Positions 58,401-64,000 of a stretch of DNA of 64,000 nucleotides are shown here, in pieces. The notes under the pieces were generated by a model, which saw only the letters and a list, made by a program, of their open reading frames with translations, had not been told where the DNA came from and searched no databases. Position 1 is the stretch's first letter. Every line of letters starts with the position of its first letter. The position numbers were made by a program, and so were the translations under genes. Source of the DNA: Fratercula arctica (taxonomy: Eukaryota > Chordata > Aves > Charadriiformes > Alcidae); contig CANTUZ010000020.1 in the NCBI GenBank assembly GCA_947846985.1, positions 7,351,459 through 7,415,458 on the forward strand, given 5' to 3'.

Positions 58401-60640
58401 TTGTTCTGGGAGCAGGGCTGCCTGCTGAGCTCCTTCTACACAGCTGCCTGTGAAAGTCCAGTTGCCATACTGTGGAACAGTTAGTCAGCTCTACCTTCTC
58501 TGAAACAGAGTAGAAAACCATGAAGGGGTACCCTGTCTATGCCATGGAGAGGAGGAGAAGTACTCTTTAGGTTGCTGCCAAGAGCCTTACTTGTGTGCTC
58601 CATGGAAAAAAAGCATATAATGTAACTTTGTGAGGAACACCCTACAGCACTCTGCTCCGTCGCGTTTCCAACTCTGCTTCCCGTACTGCAAGGCTAAAGC
58701 ACTTACGGCAGCTTCTCTCTTCTCTGCAGAGTTGCTGTCTGTTTCTGCAGTGCAGGTTCTTATTGTTATTTTCTGGATAAAAAGAATTGTGTAATGGGGA
58801 AATCTTCATCACCAAGAAAACTAATTAAATGAGTTTACATAATTTCCTATATGGTGTGTTGTAGCTTTGGGCTTATTCCAAATTAACCTCAAGCCTAAAA
58901 TCTCTTGCTTTGTATTCTTTTATGGACCCCTCTGAAAATGTAGGTGAATGTGCAGAAAAGGTAGAGCCACCCTGATAATCACGTGAGGGGCTGCCTTCAC
59001 ATGAGCTGTTGCCTGGCTATGGGTGTTCTGTATGCATTTGCGATTCCTTCTGCTAAATTTGGGCTCTTTTGCTAAGGTTGCTACAGTGTCTGAATTTTCC
59101 TTGCTGTCACTTTGTACTTGGCCAAATGCCAGCCTTGGCACAAGCAGCTGTGAGTGTGCAGTAAATCATTTGGGACAGGCCTTATTCAACAATAACCCTC
59201 TTGGCCCTGGCTCAGGGAGTCTGGGACTTTGTAAGCAGGTGCCTGGGAAGATGAGAATATTTTCATTTTGCGTGCATGCTGCACTCATGATAGACGGGCA
59301 GGATGGGGCACCACTTGGGGCTGCTCCTCTGCTTGCTTTCCAGGCATTGCGACCAGTAAACACTGGAGCGCAGGACTCGGGCTATCTGGGAAGCTGCGCT
59401 CCTCACTCCAACAGGCAGGAGCTGCAGAATCACGCAGGGGAGGAGGAGGAGAGCCTGGGGAGGCGAGTTCCCCCCTTCTCATAGGGGATAAGCTCCACGG
59501 TGAGCCCAGGGCGCAGACCGCGTCAGGCTCCCTTGGGTTTCAAGGGGCTGTGAGCCAAGCCCTTGCTGAAGTGTGTTCCATACTTTCCTGCTTTGGAGTT
59601 CACTGTAAGTCTGAAGAAAATAAGGCCAAGAGAAATGCAGCCCCCAAGTCCTCCATGCAGGACTGAGACCTTCCTTTAGCAGATTGCACAGAGGGGTTAG
59701 CTGCTGATCGGTGTTCTGCTGGAAGGAAGAAAGTCAAAAATGTTATTCCTTGAATCAAGCACACACACAAAGTTACTTGTAGGATTTTACACAAAAGAGC
59801 AATACTGTCCCACTCAAGCTTCTCTGCTGGCAGCTTGTCTCACTGTCCATTGCAGTTATTTAGTGCTCCAAATCATGGCTGCAGTTAGAGTTGCCCAGCA
59901 CTCTCTCATGGAAAAAAAGTTGCACTTGAGTTTCTGCAAAGCAGAAAACCTCGGTATATCCCGATGTTTCTCCCTCCCCGGGGATCTGATGGTGGCCCCG
60001 AGGATGGTTTGGAAAGGTGCTTGTGTAATAGCAAGCACCGAGGTGGCGGCTCTGTCAGCACGTGCTCTGGATCTGCATGACTCTCCCACCCACCTGAGGT
60101 GGAGCACGGTGAAGTTGCGATGGCCGGGAGGATGGGGTGGCTCTGCAGGGAGAGCCCAGCCCTCGCGGCAGAGGGGTGCAGCGGGTCCCCAGCAGTGCAT
60201 CCTTTCCTGTGGCATTACAGCTTCAGCATCCCGGTGTCCGTTAACGATCGCTCCAGTTACAGCACTGGGTTTCCAAGAGCCTCCAAAAGCCCGAGGTGAC
60301 GACATGGGGTGGCTTTTGCTGGGCTGGCGCAGTCTCCATCTTCCACCTTGTTCATGTCTCTGCCTGTAATGGCCTAACTGTAGCAAACAGTGGATTGCGA
60401 GATCAAGGTATTTTGATTATTTTTTATTGTATGTTCTTTTTTTCCACTGATCATACGGATGCAAACTACCAGGCTTGGGTCTTTACACTCGTTAAAAGGT
60501 GCAAGTTCATGCTCATTGTGCTGCTGTTCATGTAGGAATAAATATGAAGCTGTGAAAGTTTCTGAGATTTTGGAAATGTATTTGTGACCCTTTTGAAGTA
60601 CACAGAAGCCCAAGGAACGTCCCCGCAGCACCGCTTTGCC
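55404..60640. other. DCLRE1B 3' UTR and gene-poor interval before HIPK1
   Basis: I recognise no protein-coding exon here on either strand. All open frames are short and unlike known proteins. The first several hundred bases are presumably DCLRE1B 3' UTR, though I found no canonical AATAAA soon after the stop. A small tandem repeat lies at 55969-56022. An AATAAA at about 60537 has no obvious upstream gene. Non-coding RNA or enhancers cannot be excluded. Confidence 0.5.
55969..56022. repeat. 19-bp tandem repeat, almost three copies
   Basis: GTCTATTAATCTGTTTTCT, GTCTATTAATCTATTTTCT and a partial ATCTATTAATCTA follow one another. It is a short AT-rich minisatellite downstream of DCLRE1B. Confidence 0.8.
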
Positions 60641-61302
60641 TCTGGAGGAAGCTGAATTAAAGCACCCTGGACGTGGGGCTCCCGAGCGGGCGATGCCGCA
60701 TCCCTCAGCGCTGTCTGACCGCCGAGCGGGCGGCCCGGCCGCCTTTCCCAGACCCCCGGAGCGCTCCGGCCGCCGCGGCCTCGTCCGCACTCGTTTAACA
60801 GGCAGCGGGCGGGCCGCCGGTTGCTGGAACGGCTCCCGGTTACCGGCACGGAAAGACCCGTTGCCCCTCGCGTTCCCAGCCCCTGCGCTTCCGCCGCCGC
60901 CCACCGCCTTCCGCCTCGCCCGCGTCACGGCGGCGGCGCGCGCGGTCACGTGGGCGGGCTCGGCGCTCGGCCCGCCTGGCCGGCTCGGGGCTCGGCTGGC
61001 TCAGTCTGGCGCGGGCGGCCGAGGGGTCCGGAGCGGCGGGGTGGGAGCGCGGCGGCGGCGCTCGGCCCGGGCGGCAGCGGCGGCGCAGGGCGGGGCGGGG
61101 GGGGGGGGGGCCCGGCCGGGCCGTGAGGGCGCGGCGGAGCCTGGCGGCGGCGGAGCGGCCTGGGGGCTCCCCCCGGCGTGCGCGGGCCGAGCGGGCCGGG
61201 CCGGCGGCCGCGGCGGGGCTATGATGAGCCCGCGGCGGGGCTCCGCACCCCCGTGTGTCCCCCAGGCAGGTCCGGCCCGCGGCTGAGAACCCCCCACCGG
61301 CG
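60640..61302 (+). promoter_or_regulatory. HIPK1 CpG-island promoter and non-coding leader exon
   Basis: A dense CpG island spans about 60640-61620. CACGTG at 60947-60952 and a G-run at 61097-61110 mark the core. A strong donor, CGGCG/GTGAGTGC, at 61302/61303 is the likely end of the 5' untranslated exon, spliced to the acceptor CTTTTCAG at 61980. The transcription start is not visible but is probably between 60950 and 61150. Confidence 0.6.
61221..61286 (+). other. Upstream open reading frame in the HIPK1 leader
   Basis: ATGATGAGCCCGCGG opens a 21-codon frame (MMSPRRGSAPPCVPQAG and four more residues) that stops with TGA 16 nt before the leader-exon donor. If the leader exon is as inferred, every HIPK1 transcript starting upstream carries it. 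It could reduce translation of HIPK1. Whether the peptide is made is unknown. Confidence 0.35.

Positions 61303-64000
<2,698 letters not shown>

Overview
This window is nuclear DNA from a vertebrate, almost certainly a bird. Genes have many short exons with GT-AG introns and CpG-island promoters. The interspersed repeats are a CR1 LINE and a solo ERVL-type LTR of the kind common in bird genomes. The LTR family hints at a non-galliform bird, but that is only an inference. Gene order and orientation are PHTF1(-), RSBN1(-), PTPN22(-), BCL2L15(-), AP4B1(-), DCLRE1B(+), HIPK1(+). This is the order of the human 1p13.2 block, so it is a conserved syntenic segment and not a horizontally acquired or clustered system.

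Layout: 1-3734 holds the 5' seven coding exons of PHTF1, whose 3' part lies beyond the left edge. 3.9-7.9 kb is read as a long RSBN1 3' UTR ending just upstream of the PHTF1 start. RSBN1 has seven coding exons (7905-22414) and a CpG-island promoter. PTPN22 has 21 coding exons (23925-40273, 767 aa). BCL2L15 has four coding exons (41912-45350, 173 aa). AP4B1 has ten coding exons (46989-53610, 740 aa). DCLRE1B has four coding exons (53783-55403, 463 aa) and is divergent from AP4B1 across 172 bp. A gene-poor 5 kb follows, then the HIPK1 CpG island, a non-coding leader exon and the large first coding exon (61981-63058). HIPK1 runs off the right edge.

I assembled exons by hand from splice sites, reading-frame phase and recalled human protein sequences. 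For PTPN22, BCL2L15, AP4B1, DCLRE1B and RSBN1 the exon lengths sum to complete, in-phase reading frames, which is strong internal support. Known roles of the genes are largely unrelated: membrane protein of unknown function, histone demethylase family, lymphoid phosphatase, BCL2 family, AP-4 vesicle coat, telomere nuclease, nuclear kinase. I see no operon-like logic beyond the AP4B1/DCLRE1B shared promoter and the tight RSBN1-PHTF1 tandem junction.

I did not find a new multi-gene system. The most unusual items are a decayed duplicate of AP4B1 exon 7 lying after exon 8, two adjacent BH3-like cores in BCL2L15, and a palindromic kappa-B site in the AP4B1/DCLRE1B bidirectional promoter.
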